DNA of 64,000 bases from Stenotrophomonas sp. SAM-B (GCF_013387485.1 NZ_JABBXB010000002.1:186001-250000), one strand, 5' to 3'. Positions 7,240-16,461 are shown, counted from the stretch's first letter. The notes: generated by a model from the letters alone, not told the origin. Numbers and translations: made by a program.

Positions 7240-8673
7240 ATGCGCTTGGCTGTGTTGATGGTCGCGTGCGTGGCAGCAACGGCTGCGGCGCCGGTGTACG
7301 CGCAGGATTCGGCGGCCGCGTTGCGGCAGGACATCCAGACACTGCGACAGACCCTGGAGCAGATGGAGAAACGCCTGGAAGCGATCGAATCCGGGAAGCC
7401 TCCTCCCACCTCGCCGGTGGCCACGGCGATTCCTTCGCCGGGCACGACGGCAGTGCCCTTGCCGTCGCCGGCCCCGCTGACCGCCCAGGCCCAGGTGCCG
7501 GGCATGGGCCAGGCCATCCTCCCGCAACGTGATTCCGTTTCCGATCCGTCCACCGCCGCGTCCCGTCCGGACAGCGCCGCCGGCCCGACCGATCCCGAGC
7601 TGAAAGGCTTTTTCGCGATCCCCAACACCGATACCCTGATCCGCATCGGCGGCTACGCCAAGCTTGATGCGATCGCCGATTCACGAGCGGCCGGTGACCA
7701 GGAGCAGTTCATCACCTCGTCCATTCCGGTCGGCAGCGCCCACCGGGATGTGTCCAACTTCACGCTGCATGCCAAGCAGACCCGCTTCAGCTTCGAAGCG
7801 CGGCGCCCGACCACGCACGGCAACCTGCGCTTCTACCTGGAGAATGACTTCTTCGGCAGCAGCGACAGCTATCAGTTCCGCCTGCGCCACGCCTATGGCC
7901 AGCTCGGCAACACGTATGCCGGCTATGGCTATTCCAGCTTCATGGATGCCGACAGCCTGCCTGACACCCTGGATTTCGCCGGGCCGGGCGGTGCGGGCTA
8001 CCTGTTGGTGGCCGGCATCCACCACAGCTTCGCGATGGGCAAGGGCAACACGCTCACCGTGGCCGCCGAGGATCCGGATACCCAGTTGAGCAACCCCGCC
8101 GAGGGGATCATGCCGGTCGACCAGCTCCCCGATGTCACCGTCACCGCCCGCATGGAGCGCGACTGGGGACACCTGCAGCTGGGCGGTGTCGCGCGCAGCC
8201 TGGGCTACGACGGCGATGCCGGCGATGGCCGGCGCTTTGCCGGTGGCCTGCAGCTCAGCGGCTCGGCGTCCGTAGGCGACCAGGACCTGCTGTTGTTCGG
8301 CATGCTCGGTGGCAAAGGACTGGCGCGCTATACGGCCGACCTGACCGGGTCGGGAATGGATGCGGTGGTGACGGCCGATGGCCGCCTGCAGGCGCTGTCG
8401 CTGTATGGCGGCTTCGTCGGATACACGCATTACTGGTCGCCGCTGTGGCGATCGAACCTGATCTACGGGCAACTCACCAGCGCGCGCAACGATGCGCTGG
8501 CCGCCGACGCCTTCCGCCAGAGCCGCTACGGCGTCTTCAACCTGCTGTGGAGCCCGGCGCCGTCGTGGACGATGGGCATGGAACTGCTCTACGGACAGCT
8601 GGAGCAGCAGGGCGGACAGCGCGGCGACACGGTGCGGCTGCAGGGCAGCCTGCAATACAACTTCATCAAGTAA
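7240..8673 (+). CDS. DcaP-like outer-membrane porin
   Basis: Predicted trimeric outer-membrane channel of 477 residues. A signal peptide (to about residue 22, VYAQ) is followed by a short coiled coil (LRQDIQTLRQTLEQMEKRLEAIE), a Pro/Ala/Thr-rich linker (about 50-115) and a beta-barrel beginning IRIGGYAKLDA, the DcaP-family entry strand. The C terminus ends in LQYNFIK, close to an aromatic-terminated barrel strand. AAGGAGG lies seven bases before the ATG. It heads a run with an AdiC-type antiporter and an AdiA-type decarboxylase (gaps of 51 and 21 bases), so it may serve as the outer-membrane port for the amino acid or the diamine. DcaP family members are known for negatively charged substrates, so arginine itself is not certain. 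Confidence 0.82.
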   Translation: MRLAVLMVACVAATAAAPVYAQDSAAALRQDIQTLRQTLEQMEKRLEAIESGKPPPTSPVATAIPSPGTTAVPLPSPAPLTAQAQVPGMGQAILPQRDSVSDPSTAASRPDSAAGPTDPELKGFFAIPNTDTLIRIGGYAKLDAIADSRAAGDQEQFITSSIPVGSAHRDVSNFTLHAKQTRFSFEARRPTTHGNLRFYLENDFFGSSDSYQFRLRHAYGQLGNTYAGYGYSSFMDADSLPDTLDFAGPGGAGYLLVAGIHHSFAMGKGNTLTVAAEDPDTQLSNPAEGIMPVDQLPDVTVTARMERDWGHLQLGGVARSLGYDGDAGDGRRFAGGLQLSGSASVGDQDLLLFGMLGGKGLARYTADLTGSGMDAVVTADGRLQALSLYGGFVGYTHYWSPLWRSNLIYGQLTSARNDALAADAFRQSRYGVFNLLWSPAPSWTMGMELLYGQLEQQGGQRGDTVRLQGSLQYNFIK

Positions 8674-8724
8674 CTCCCACCGCCCGGCATGACCGGGTCC
8701 CTGCCTGGCAAAGGAGCAAGCGTC

Positions 8725-10074
8725 ATGGCACAAGCAAAGAAAATCGGGGTCGTCGGGGCCACCTTCCTGGTGGCCGGCAACATGATGGGGTCGGGGGTCT
8801 TCCTGCTGCCCTCCAGCCTGGCCAAGATCGGCACCGCCTCGATCTGGGGCTGGCTGATCACCACGGCCGGCGCGCTGCTGCTGGCCTTCGTCTTCGCCAA
8901 GCTCGGCAAGCTGGCGCCCAAGGCGGGTGGTCCGTATGCCCATGCGCGTGACTGGTTCGGGCCCTACATGGGCTTCCAGACCAACGCCGTCTACTGGTTC
9001 GCCAACTGGATCGGCAATGTCGCCATTCCGATCGCGGCGGTGGGCTATTTCAGCTACTTCTTCCCGATCCTGTCCGAGCCGGTGCCGCGCTGCATCGCGG
9101 TGCTGGCGCTGGTGTGGGCGCTGAGCTTCGCCAACGTCATCGGCCCGTCGTTCGTCAGCAAGCTGCAGACGGTGACCACCAGTTTCGCGCTGGTGCCGAT
9201 CCTGGGCATCGCGATCTTCGGCTGGTTCTTCTTCGACCCGACGATCTTCAAGGGCGCCTACAACGTGTCCGGTGAATCCAACTTCGGCGCGATCTCCAGC
9301 GCCGCGGCGTTGACCCTGTGGGCTTTCATCGGCGTGGAATCGGCCTCGGTGACCGCCGGTGTGGTGGAGAATCCGGAGAAGAACGTCGCCCGCGCCACGC
9401 TCGCCGGCGTGTTCCTGGCGGCGATCGCCTACATCGCCAGCTCCTCGGTGATCATGGGCATGGTGCCCAATGGCGACCTGCAGGTCTCCGATGCGCCGTT
9501 CGCGCTGGCTGCGGCCAATGCGGTGGGCGGATGGGGCGGGGCGCTGGTCAGCCTGTGCGCCTTCGTGGGCGCGGCCGGCTCGCTCGGCGGCTGGATCCTG
9601 CTGACCGCACAGAGCGCCAAGGCCGCATCGGACGATGGCCTGTTCCCGAGCATCTTCAGCAAGACCAACAAGGACGACGTGCCGGTCAAGGGCGTGCTGA
9701 TCGTGGCCGTGCTGATGACCCTGGCGGTGCTGGTCACCTCGACCTCCAAGACCGCCTCGGCCCAGTTCGACGTGATCACCTCGGCCGCGGTGGTGCTGAC
9801 CCTGCTGCCGTACATCTACTCCTGCGTGGCCTGCTATTTCGTGGTCGAGCGCTCGCACACGCTGGTGCATACCGGCGCGTTCTGGCTGCTGACCAGCGTC
9901 ACCGTCGTGTACTGCCTGTGGGCGATCTTCGGCTCGGCCGGCAACATCGTGCAGTACGCCTTCCTGTTCGTGTTGTTCATCACGGTGTTCTATCCGTTCT
10001 TCAGCGAGGAGCGTCGCCGCCAGCGCGGCCAGCTTCCCGCGCTCGACGCCGCCGTCCGCACGACGCTTTCGTGA
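8725..10074 (+). CDS. adiC: AdiC-type arginine/agmatine antiporter
   Basis: Inner-membrane amino-acid/amine exchanger of the APC superfamily, 449 residues with about 12 helices. The first helix carries the GSGVFLLPSSLA motif of basic amino-acid/polyamine antiporters. The position between a porin and an AdiA-type decarboxylase indicates import of the amino acid and export of its decarboxylation product, which removes a cytoplasmic proton per cycle. AAGGAG precedes the ATG. CadB-like lysine/cadaverine exchange remains possible, since the specificity residues were not compared with a structure. Confidence 0.85.
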   Translation: MAQAKKIGVVGATFLVAGNMMGSGVFLLPSSLAKIGTASIWGWLITTAGALLLAFVFAKLGKLAPKAGGPYAHARDWFGPYMGFQTNAVYWFANWIGNVAIPIAAVGYFSYFFPILSEPVPRCIAVLALVWALSFANVIGPSFVSKLQTVTTSFALVPILGIAIFGWFFFDPTIFKGAYNVSGESNFGAISSAAALTLWAFIGVESASVTAGVVENPEKNVARATLAGVFLAAIAYIASSSVIMGMVPNGDLQVSDAPFALAAANAVGGWGGALVSLCAFVGAAGSLGGWILLTAQSAKAASDDGLFPSIFSKTNKDDVPVKGVLIVAVLMTLAVLVTSTSKTASAQFDVITSAAVVLTLLPYIYSCVACYFVVERSHTLVHTGAFWLLTSVTVVYCLWAIFGSAGNIVQYAFLFVLFITVFYPFFSEERRRQRGQLPALDAAVRTTLS

Positions 10075-10095
10075 TCTTCCCCCAGGAGAATCCCT

Positions 10096-12384
10096 GTGTA
10101 CTTCAAGTCCCTTGATTACCCGATCATCGTCATTGACGACGACTACGAATCCCCGCGCATCGGCGGCATCCTGATCCGTGCGCTGGTGGACGAGCTTCGC
10201 AAGAACGACCAGCGCGTGCTGTGTGGCCTCACGCTGGCCGACGCCCAGGCCGGTGCGCGCACCTATGTGGCGGCTTCGGCAGTGCTGATCTCCATCGACG
10301 GCACCGAGGAGAACCCGGAGCAGTTCCAGCGCCTGCTCGGGTTCCTGCGTGAGCAGACCGCCCGCCGCGCGAACCTGCCGGTCTTCCTGTACGGCGAGCG
10401 GCGCACGATCGAGAAGGTGCCGAGCAAGCTGCTCAAGTTCGTGCACGGCTACATCTTCCTGTTCGAAGACACCAAGAGCTTCATCTCGCGCCAGGTGATG
10501 CGCGCGGCCGAAGACTACATGGCCAACCTGCTGCCGCCGTTCTTCAAGGCGCTGATCCACCATACGGCCGAGTCGAACTATTCCTGGCACACGCCCGGTC
10601 ATGCCGGCGGCGTGGCGTTCACCAAATCACCGGTAGGGCGCGCGTTCCACCAGTTCTACGGTGAGAACACCCTGCGCAGCGACCTGTCGATCTCGGTGCC
10701 GGAGCTGGGTTCGCTGCTCGACCACACCGGTCCGATCAAGGAAGCCGAGAACGAGGCGGCGCGCAACTTCGGTGCCGACCATACCTTCTTCGTCACCAAC
10801 GGCACCTCCACCGCCAACAAGATCGTCTGGCATGGCACCGTGGGGCGCGGCGATGTGGTGTTCGTCGACCGCAACTGCCACAAGTCGCTGCTGCACTCGC
10901 TGATCATGACCGGTGGCATTCCGGTGTACTTCACCCCGAGCCGCAACGCGCACGGCATCATCGGCCCGATCAGCCTGGATCAGTTCACGCCCGAATCGCT
11001 GCAGCAGGCCATCGCCGCCAACCCGCTGGCCAGCAAGGCCTACAAGGCCGGCTCCAAGCCGCGCATCGCGGTGGTGACCAACTCGACCTACGACGGGCTG
11101 TGCTACAACGCCGAGAAGATCGCCGAGGAAATCGGCAGCGCGGTCGACTACTTGCATTTCGACGAAGCCTGGTACGCCTACGCCGCCTTCCATCCGTTCT
11201 ACGAGAACCACTACGGCATGGCCAAGGGCAAGCCGCGCGAACAGGATGCGATCATCTTCACCACGCACTCCACGCACAAGCTGCTGGCTGCGTTCTCGCA
11301 GGCCTCGATGATCCACGTGCGCAATGCGGCCTCCCGCGAGCTGGATGCCGAGCGCTTCAACGAAGCCTTCATGATGCACACCACGACCAGCCCGCATTAC
11401 GGGGTGATCGCGGCCTGCGATGTGGCCTCCAAGATGATGGAGGGCGCGGCCGGTGAATCGTTGGTGCAGGAAATGCACGACGAGGCGATCGCCTTCCGCC
11501 GCGCGATGCTGCATGTGCGCGAGGACCTGGGTCGGGATGACTGGTGGTTCAGCGTCTGGCAGCCGGACAAGCTGGAGCGCTCGCTGGCCAAGGGCGACGC
11601 ACCGGCCCCGATGGTGGCCAAGCGCAGCGAGTGGTACCTGCAGCCGGACGCGCACTGGCACGGTTTCGAGGGCCTGGTCGACGACTACGTGCTGATCGAT
11701 CCGATCAAGGTGACCCTGCTGACCCCCGGGCTGTCGATGGACGGCGAGATGGGCAAGCGGGGTATTCCGGCTGCGGTCCTGAGCAAGTTCCTGTGGACCC
11801 GCGGCATCACCGTGGAAAAGACGAACCTGTACTCGGTTCTGTTCCTGTTCTCGATGGGCATCACCAAGGGCAAGTGGAGCACCCTGGTGACCGAGCTGAT
11901 GGCGTTCAAGGAGCTGTACGACAGCAACGCGCCGTTGACCCGTGCACTGCCGCAGCTCGCCGCCGAGTTCCCGATCGCCTACGCCGGCTGGGGTCTGCGC
12001 GACCTGTGCGATGCACTGCACGCCTTCAACGCCGAGTTCGGCGTGGCCCAGGTGATGCGCGCGATGTACGTGGACCTGCCCGAGCCGGTGATGACCCCGG
12101 CCGAGGCCTACGACCACCTGGTGCGCGGCCAGATCGAGCGGGTGGACATCGAGCAGATCAGTGGCCGCATCGCCGGCACCATGCTGGTGCCATACCCGCC
12201 GGGCATCCCGACCATCATGCCGGGCGAGCGCTTCGGTGCCAGCGATGAGCCGATCATCCAGTCGCTGCGGATCGCCCGTGAGCAGAACGCGCGCTTCCCG
12301 GGCTTCGAGTCGGATGTGCACGGGCTTATCATCGACACCGACGGCGATGCGCCGAGCTACAAGGTGGAGGTGCTGAAGGTCTGA
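10096..12384 (+). CDS. adiA: Inducible arginine (or lysine/ornithine) decarboxylase
   Basis: PLP-dependent fold-III decarboxylase of 762 residues, about the size of E. coli AdiA. Domains in order are an N-terminal CheY-like wing (1-130), a linker, the large PLP domain with SHxPGH-like WHTPGHAGG, DRNCHKS, FDEAWY and the Schiff-base motif THSTHK (Lys395), and the C-terminal domain ending in PYPPGIP and a GFE segment. The start is a GTG with CAGGAG ten bases upstream. With AdiC 21 bases before it this is an acid-resistance module. Arginine is favoured by overall similarity to AdiA (for example YSWHTPGH, CYNAEKI) but lysine cannot be excluded. Oxygen control is likely through the FNR-type box upstream of the operon. 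Confidence 0.85.
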   Translation: MYFKSLDYPIIVIDDDYESPRIGGILIRALVDELRKNDQRVLCGLTLADAQAGARTYVAASAVLISIDGTEENPEQFQRLLGFLREQTARRANLPVFLYGERRTIEKVPSKLLKFVHGYIFLFEDTKSFISRQVMRAAEDYMANLLPPFFKALIHHTAESNYSWHTPGHAGGVAFTKSPVGRAFHQFYGENTLRSDLSISVPELGSLLDHTGPIKEAENEAARNFGADHTFFVTNGTSTANKIVWHGTVGRGDVVFVDRNCHKSLLHSLIMTGGIPVYFTPSRNAHGIIGPISLDQFTPESLQQAIAANPLASKAYKAGSKPRIAVVTNSTYDGLCYNAEKIAEEIGSAVDYLHFDEAWYAYAAFHPFYENHYGMAKGKPREQDAIIFTTHSTHKLLAAFSQASMIHVRNAASRELDAERFNEAFMMHTTTSPHYGVIAACDVASKMMEGAAGESLVQEMHDEAIAFRRAMLHVREDLGRDDWWFSVWQPDKLERSLAKGDAPAPMVAKRSEWYLQPDAHWHGFEGLVDDYVLIDPIKVTLLTPGLSMDGEMGKRGIPAAVLSKFLWTRGITVEKTNLYSVLFLFSMGITKGKWSTLVTELMAFKELYDSNAPLTRALPQLAAEFPIAYAGWGLRDLCDALHAFNAEFGVAQVMRAMYVDLPEPVMTPAEAYDHLVRGQIERVDIEQISGRIAGTMLVPYPPGIPTIMPGERFGASDEPIIQSLRIAREQNARFPGFESDVHGLIIDTDGDAPSYKVEVLKV

Positions 12385-12412
12385 CGCCCGCGCGGAGGAC
12401 CCTCGGCCAGCG

Positions 12413-13315
12413 ATGGATACAGCACGCGAGCAGCGGGTCCTCACGTTTTCCATCGGGGTGACGATGGCGGTCAGCGCCGTCGGCTTCATCGGGGGCCTGC
12501 TGGTGGGATCGCAGGCCATCCTGTTCGACGGCGTCTACAGCCTGGTGGACGTGGCGCTGACCCTGGTGGCGTTGTCGGTGCTGCGGCTGGTGGCGCGGGA
12601 AGAAAGCCCGCGCTTCCAGTATGGGTACTGGCATCTGGAGCCGATGGTGGAGGCCCTCGGCGGCGCGATCCTGTCGCTGGCCTGCATCTATGCATTGGCC
12701 AACTCGGTGATCGGGCTGACCACCGGCGGGCACGAGGTCAAGGCCGGGCCTGCGCTGCTGTGGGCGGCCCTGCTGTGCGTGAGCAACCTGGCCATGGCGG
12801 CGTTCGTGCGTATCCGCGCGATGCAGCTGCATTCGGCCCTGCTGTGGCTGGACGTGCGCGCCTGGCTGCTCAGCGGGCTGATGAGCCTGGCGGTGGTGCT
12901 GGCGTTCGCGATCGCCTTGCTGCTGCGCGGTGGCGAGCACACCCACTGGATTCCCTATCTGGATCCGCTGGTGCTGGCCGCGATCAGCGTCGCGGTGCTG
13001 CCGGTACCCCTCCGCAGCGCCTGGAAGGCCATGCGCGAAGTCCTGCAGGTGGCGCCGGATACGCTGGATGCGCGCGTGCAGGCGGTGATGAAGGACTTCG
13101 TCGCCGAGCACGGCTATCTGGATTTCACCAGCCACGTGGCCAAGATGGGCCGCATGCGGTTCGTGGAAATCCACATCCTGACCCATCCGGACACGGTGAT
13201 CGGCACCATCGGCAACGTGGACGCGATGCGCGACGAGATCGCCGAGCGCTTGGATGCGCGCGGCAGCGAGTTCTGGCTGACCATCGATTTCACGGCCGAT
13301 CCGGCCTGGACCTGA
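12413..13315 (+). CDS. Cation diffusion facilitator family transporter
   Basis: Predicted inner-membrane metal/proton antiporter of 300 residues. Helix II carries the CDF signature LFDGVYSLVDVALT with the metal-site aspartates, and helix V carries LDVRAWLLSG. A cytoplasmic C-terminal domain starts near residue 205. It starts 28 bases after adiA in the same direction and is probably the last gene of the decarboxylase operon, an unusual partnership. Zn, Fe or Mn are all possible; the sequence does not settle the metal. Confidence 0.85.
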   Translation: MDTAREQRVLTFSIGVTMAVSAVGFIGGLLVGSQAILFDGVYSLVDVALTLVALSVLRLVAREESPRFQYGYWHLEPMVEALGGAILSLACIYALANSVIGLTTGGHEVKAGPALLWAALLCVSNLAMAAFVRIRAMQLHSALLWLDVRAWLLSGLMSLAVVLAFAIALLLRGGEHTHWIPYLDPLVLAAISVAVLPVPLRSAWKAMREVLQVAPDTLDARVQAVMKDFVAEHGYLDFTSHVAKMGRMRFVEIHILTHPDTVIGTIGNVDAMRDEIAERLDARGSEFWLTIDFTADPAWT

Positions 13316-13338
13316 GCGGAGGTCCGGCGCTGGCTCTC

Positions 13339-13368
13339 GATATACGAAACATATATGATGTGTATATC
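13339..13368 (+). promoter_or_regulatory. Dyad-rich promoter of the ParD-like/map pair
   Basis: An AT-rich island in GC-rich surroundings contains a perfect inverted repeat GATATAC (13339-13345) / GTATATC (13362-13368) flanking a TATGAT -10 box (13354-13359); a second dyad ACAT/ATGT lies inside. Autorepression by the ParD-like protein at this site is the obvious inference. The -35 is poor. Confidence 0.6.
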
Positions 13369-13386
13369 ACTTCAGAGGGCTCGCCC

Positions 13387-13599
13387 ATGGGCATCGTCAA
13401 CATCGACGACGAACTGCACGACAACCTGCGCCGCGCCAGCGGCGTCTCGGGCCGCTCGATCAACGCCCAGGCGGGTTTCTGGATCAAGATCGGCATGCTG
13501 TGCGAAATGAATCCGGGCATGAGCTACCAGGAGATCGTCAGCCGTGAACTGCGTGCGGCCGGGGTCGAACCGGGCGCGCTGCGGGTGGCCGAAGCATGA
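13387..13599 (+). CDS. ParD-like antitoxin-family protein
   Basis: Small protein of 70 residues resembling the ParD-like antitoxin family. It opens with MGIVNIDDELHDNLRRASGVSGRSINAQAGFWI as an RHH-type strand-helix-helix (shown here as a description of the N-terminal 33 residues: a short strand, then two helices with a conserved SGRSINAQ turn), followed by a helical tail YQEIVSRELRAAG. Its stop codon overlaps the ATG of the methionine aminopeptidase gene (ATGA), so the two are translationally coupled. No ParE-type toxin is present; the aminopeptidase occupies the toxin position. DNA binding at 13339-13368 is inferred from the dyad and from what ParD proteins do. Confidence 0.75.
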   Translation: MGIVNIDDELHDNLRRASGVSGRSINAQAGFWIKIGMLCEMNPGMSYQEIVSRELRAAGVEPGALRVAEA

Positions 13600-14363
13600 T
13601 CAAGACCGCTGAAGAACAGGCGCTGATGCGCGCATCGGGACGCCTGCTGGCACAGGTGTTCGAAGCGCTGGACGAGCTGTCGCTGGAGGGCATGAGCACG
13701 CTGCAGGTGAACGACTGGGTCGAGCGTTTCATCGTCGATCAGCTGCACGCCCGTCCGGCGAGCAAGGGCCAGTATGGCTTTGCTTACGTACTCAATAGTT
13801 CGATCGACAACGTGGTCTGCCACGGGGTGCCCTCCGCCGATGACATCCTGCGCAGCGGGAGCATCGTCAACCTGGACATCACCCTGGAGAAGGACGGTTA
13901 CATCGCCGATTCCAGCAAGACCTATCTGATCGGCGAGGTGGACTACGCGGCCAAGCGGCTGGTACGGGTCACCCGCGAGGCGATGTGGAAGGGGATCGGC
14001 GTGGTGCGTCCGGGCGCGACGCTGGGCGACATCGGTTTTGCGATCCAGCAGCATGCCAAGGCGCATGGCTACAGCGTGGTCCGCGAATTCTGCGGCCATG
14101 GCATCGGCCAGGAGATGCACGAGGAACCGCAGGTGCTGCATTACGGGCGCCGCGGCGATGGGCTGGAGCTGGAAGAAGGCATGACCTTCACCATCGAGCC
14201 GATGATCAACCAGGGCCGCGCGGCCATCGACATGAGTGACGACGGCTGGACCGTGACCACCCGCGACGGGAAGCTGTCGGCGCAGGCCGAGCACACCGTG
14301 CTGGTCACCGCCGAGGGCGTTGAGGTGCTGACGTTGCGTGCGGGCGAGCGGATGCCGGAGTGA
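13596..14363 (+). CDS. map: Type I methionine aminopeptidase (map)
   Basis: Metal-dependent enzyme removing initiator Met from new proteins, 255 residues, the usual length for bacterial type I. All catalytic residues are present: His76 (VCHG), metal ligands Asp94 and Asp105 (NLDIT, ADSSK), His168 (CGHGIG), Glu201 (TIEP) and Glu232 (AEHT), plus His175. It is therefore expected to be active. It is not in a ribosomal-protein or rpsB/tsf context, where housekeeping map usually lies, so it may be a second copy. The start overlaps the stop of the ParD-like gene. It ends four bases from the convergent response-regulator gene. Confidence 0.92.
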   Translation: MIKTAEEQALMRASGRLLAQVFEALDELSLEGMSTLQVNDWVERFIVDQLHARPASKGQYGFAYVLNSSIDNVVCHGVPSADDILRSGSIVNLDITLEKDGYIADSSKTYLIGEVDYAAKRLVRVTREAMWKGIGVVRPGATLGDIGFAIQQHAKAHGYSVVREFCGHGIGQEMHEEPQVLHYGRRGDGLELEEGMTFTIEPMINQGRAAIDMSDDGWTVTTRDGKLSAQAEHTVLVTAEGVEVLTLRAGERMPE

Positions 14364-14367
14364 ACCG

Positions 14368-15144
14368 TCATTCGCTGCGCGTGGAGACCAGTTTGAGGAA
14401 CGCCTCGTTCTGATACCGGCTCATGCGCAGCTGCTGGCCGGTGTCCATGGTCACCACATGGTGGCCGTTGAACCACGGATGGATCGCCTTGACCCGGCGC
14501 ACGTTGACGATCGCCGAGCGATGCACGCGCGCGAAATGCCGCGGGTCCAGCCGCGCGGCGAGGGTGGTCATGGTCTCGCGCAGCTCGTGCATGCGGTCGA
14601 ACAGGTGGATCTCGACCGTGTTGCGTGCCGCCTTGATCCAGACGATGTCCTCCACCGCCACCAGTACCACATGCTCATCGACGCGCACCGGGATGCGCTG
14701 CAGGTAGTCGTCACGCTGCCGGAGCGCATCCAGCGCCTGCAGGATCTGCGCCGAGGCCCGGGTGCCCATCGCGCTTGACGCCGACACCCGGGCTTTGGCC
14801 CGTTCCAGCGTGGTGGCAAAGCGCTCGCGGCTGAAGGGCTTGACCAGATAGTCCACGGCATTGGCCTCGAAGGCCTTCACTGCGTACTGCTCGTAGGCGG
14901 TGACGAACACGGTGGCCGGCATCCGCGCCGCACCGATGGTGGCCACCACGTCCATGCCGGTGATCGCAGGCATCTGGATGTCCAGGAATACCAGGTCCGG
15001 TGAGTGGCTGCGGATCGCGGCGACCGCCGAGATGCCATCGCCGCATTCCCCGACGATCTCGATCCCGGGATCATCCCGCAGCAACCGCACGATCGCATGC
15101 CGCGCGATGGGCTCATCATCGACCACCAGCACGGTCAGGCTCAT
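14368..15144 (-). CDS. LytTR response regulator
   Basis: Transcription factor of 258 residues, AlgR/LytR type. The receiver domain (1-120) has the acidic pair DDE (9-11), phosphoacceptor Asp55 in FLDIQMP, the TAYEQYA switch and Lys in VDYLVKPF. The LytTR DNA-binding domain (about 150-255) contains the HRSAIVNV and GQQLRMSR segments. The start at 15144 overlaps the stop of the kinase gene in an ATGA junction; the in-frame extension beyond it lies inside the kinase gene. With the kinase it resembles FimS-AlgR of pseudomonads, which controls pili and exopolysaccharide; that role is only an analogy here. Confidence 0.9.
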   Translation of the reverse strand: MSLTVLVVDDEPIARHAIVRLLRDDPGIEIVGECGDGISAVAAIRSHSPDLVFLDIQMPAITGMDVVATIGAARMPATVFVTAYEQYAVKAFEANAVDYLVKPFSRERFATTLERAKARVSASSAMGTRASAQILQALDALRQRDDYLQRIPVRVDEHVVLVAVEDIVWIKAARNTVEIHLFDRMHELRETMTTLAARLDPRHFARVHRSAIVNVRRVKAIHPWFNGHHVVTMDTGQQLRMSRYQNEAFLKLVSTRSE

Positions 15145-16298
15145 GCCGGTGCGATCCCCGGCGTTGTCCCCGGGGTGAATTCGGGTGCCTCGTCGGCGCC
15201 GTCCAGGGCGCGAAACGGCACGCGGATGCGGCAGGCCACGCCTTCCGGCCAGAGCATGTCCAGCCGGACGTCGGCGGCATCGCCGTACAGCTCCTTCAGG
15301 CGCAGGCGTGTGTTGGACATGCCGATGCCGTGCCCGGCCGACGCGGTCGGTGCCGCCGACAAGGTACTGTTGCGGTTGCGGACTTCGATGCACAGCGTGT
15401 CGCCATCGCGGCGGGTCTCGATCTCGATGGTGTCGCTGCCCACGCGCTGGCCGATGCCATGGCGTAGCGCATTCTCCACCAGCGGCTGCAGGATCAGGCT
15501 GGGCACCGCGCAGTCCAGCGTGCCCGGGGCGATGTACGTGCGGGTGCTCAGCCGATCCTTGAAGCGCGTGCGCTGGATGCCCAGGTACAGCTCGATCAGG
15601 TCCAGTTCCTGGCGCAGGCTGATTTCCTGGCCGTCGTAATCTTCAAGGAACGCGCGCAGCAGTTCACTCAGGCGCAGCAGCATGTCTTCGGCCGAGACTT
15701 TGTCCTCGTCGAGCAGGGTAATGATCGCGTGCAGCGTGTTGAACAGGAAATGTGGCTGCAGCTGGGATTTCAGCGAGAGCAGGCGCGATTGCGCCAGTTC
15801 GGTGGCCAGCTGGCTCGCCTCCAGTTCACGGCGGGCTTTCTCGGCGTGGAAGTGGATGGCCTGCTGGATCGCGAACAGGGTCCAGTAGGTCAGCAGGCCG
15901 ATGGCGAAATGCTGTTCCAGGAAATAGCCCAGCTGCTCGAAGAAACCGCTGGGCTCGAACAGGGTGGAGACGATCGCGCCCACCACCATGGCGATGAACG
16001 TCATGCAGAAGCTGGCCACCAGCTGCGTGCCGAGCCCGTGCAGGCGCCCGCTGCCGCGCACCGGAAAGCGCTCGGCGAGGCGGAAGACCGTGGGTGCGAG
16101 GGCAGCCCAGGTGTACCACTGGATCAGCGACCACCGCATGAGATCCCAGAGGGGTTGTCGGCTGTTCGGCAGGCCGGCGTTGATCGAGGTCTGCAGGGCG
16201 AACACCACGGCCACCGCCGTCCACAGGGCGAGGTAGCGGGACAGGCGGATCCGGGTGCTGCCGAGGCGAATGTACATGGTCGATTCCGGGCCAGGCAT
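15141..16298 (-). CDS. LytS/FimS-type sensor histidine kinase
   Basis: Inner-membrane sensor of 385 residues. Four predicted helices fill residues 20-150. A short coiled linker (HAEKARRELEASQLATELAQ) leads to the His_kinase box LQPHFLFNTLH with His183, and the ATPase domain has LVENALRHGIG (N box) and GHGIGMSN (G box). The missing X-motif and the PHFLFN box are typical of kinases paired with LytTR regulators. The start may be the ATG at 16298 or the one at 16277; neither has a strong ribosome site. The stop overlaps the regulator start. Confidence 0.88.
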   Translation of the reverse strand: MPGPESTMYIRLGSTRIRLSRYLALWTAVAVVFALQTSINAGLPNSRQPLWDLMRWSLIQWYTWAALAPTVFRLAERFPVRGSGRLHGLGTQLVASFCMTFIAMVVGAIVSTLFEPSGFFEQLGYFLEQHFAIGLLTYWTLFAIQQAIHFHAEKARRELEASQLATELAQSRLLSLKSQLQPHFLFNTLHAIITLLDEDKVSAEDMLLRLSELLRAFLEDYDGQEISLRQELDLIELYLGIQRTRFKDRLSTRTYIAPGTLDCAVPSLILQPLVENALRHGIGQRVGSDTIEIETRRDGDTLCIEVRNRNSTLSAAPTASAGHGIGMSNTRLRLKELYGDAADVRLDMLWPEGVACRIRVPFRALDGADEAPEFTPGTTPGIAPA

Positions 16299-16461
16299 CT
16301 CTTGCGAAGCTCATCTTAGGCAGGCGGCGGGAGGGCGGGAAGCGCCATGACGGCCCATTACGATTGGCCTGGCCGTAGCGACGATTCGTCCCGGATCGGT
16401 TGGCGGCGAGGGCGCGCGGGCGCGTGATGCAGAGGTTCATCACCCGCCTGGAGACGCTGCC

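Noticed and set aside
6848..7240. 130-residue frame in the gap before the porin
   Set aside because: No ribosome site or protein-like pattern, and it spans the FNR-type promoter and leader.
7681..10602. 973-residue frame opposite the porin/AdiC genes
   Set aside because: Antisense shadow across three genes; composition is His/Arg/Gln-rich with no recognisable motif.
16299..16461. Possible small gene between the sensor kinase and the secreted protein
   Set aside because: No frame with a start, ribosome site and plausible composition was seen.
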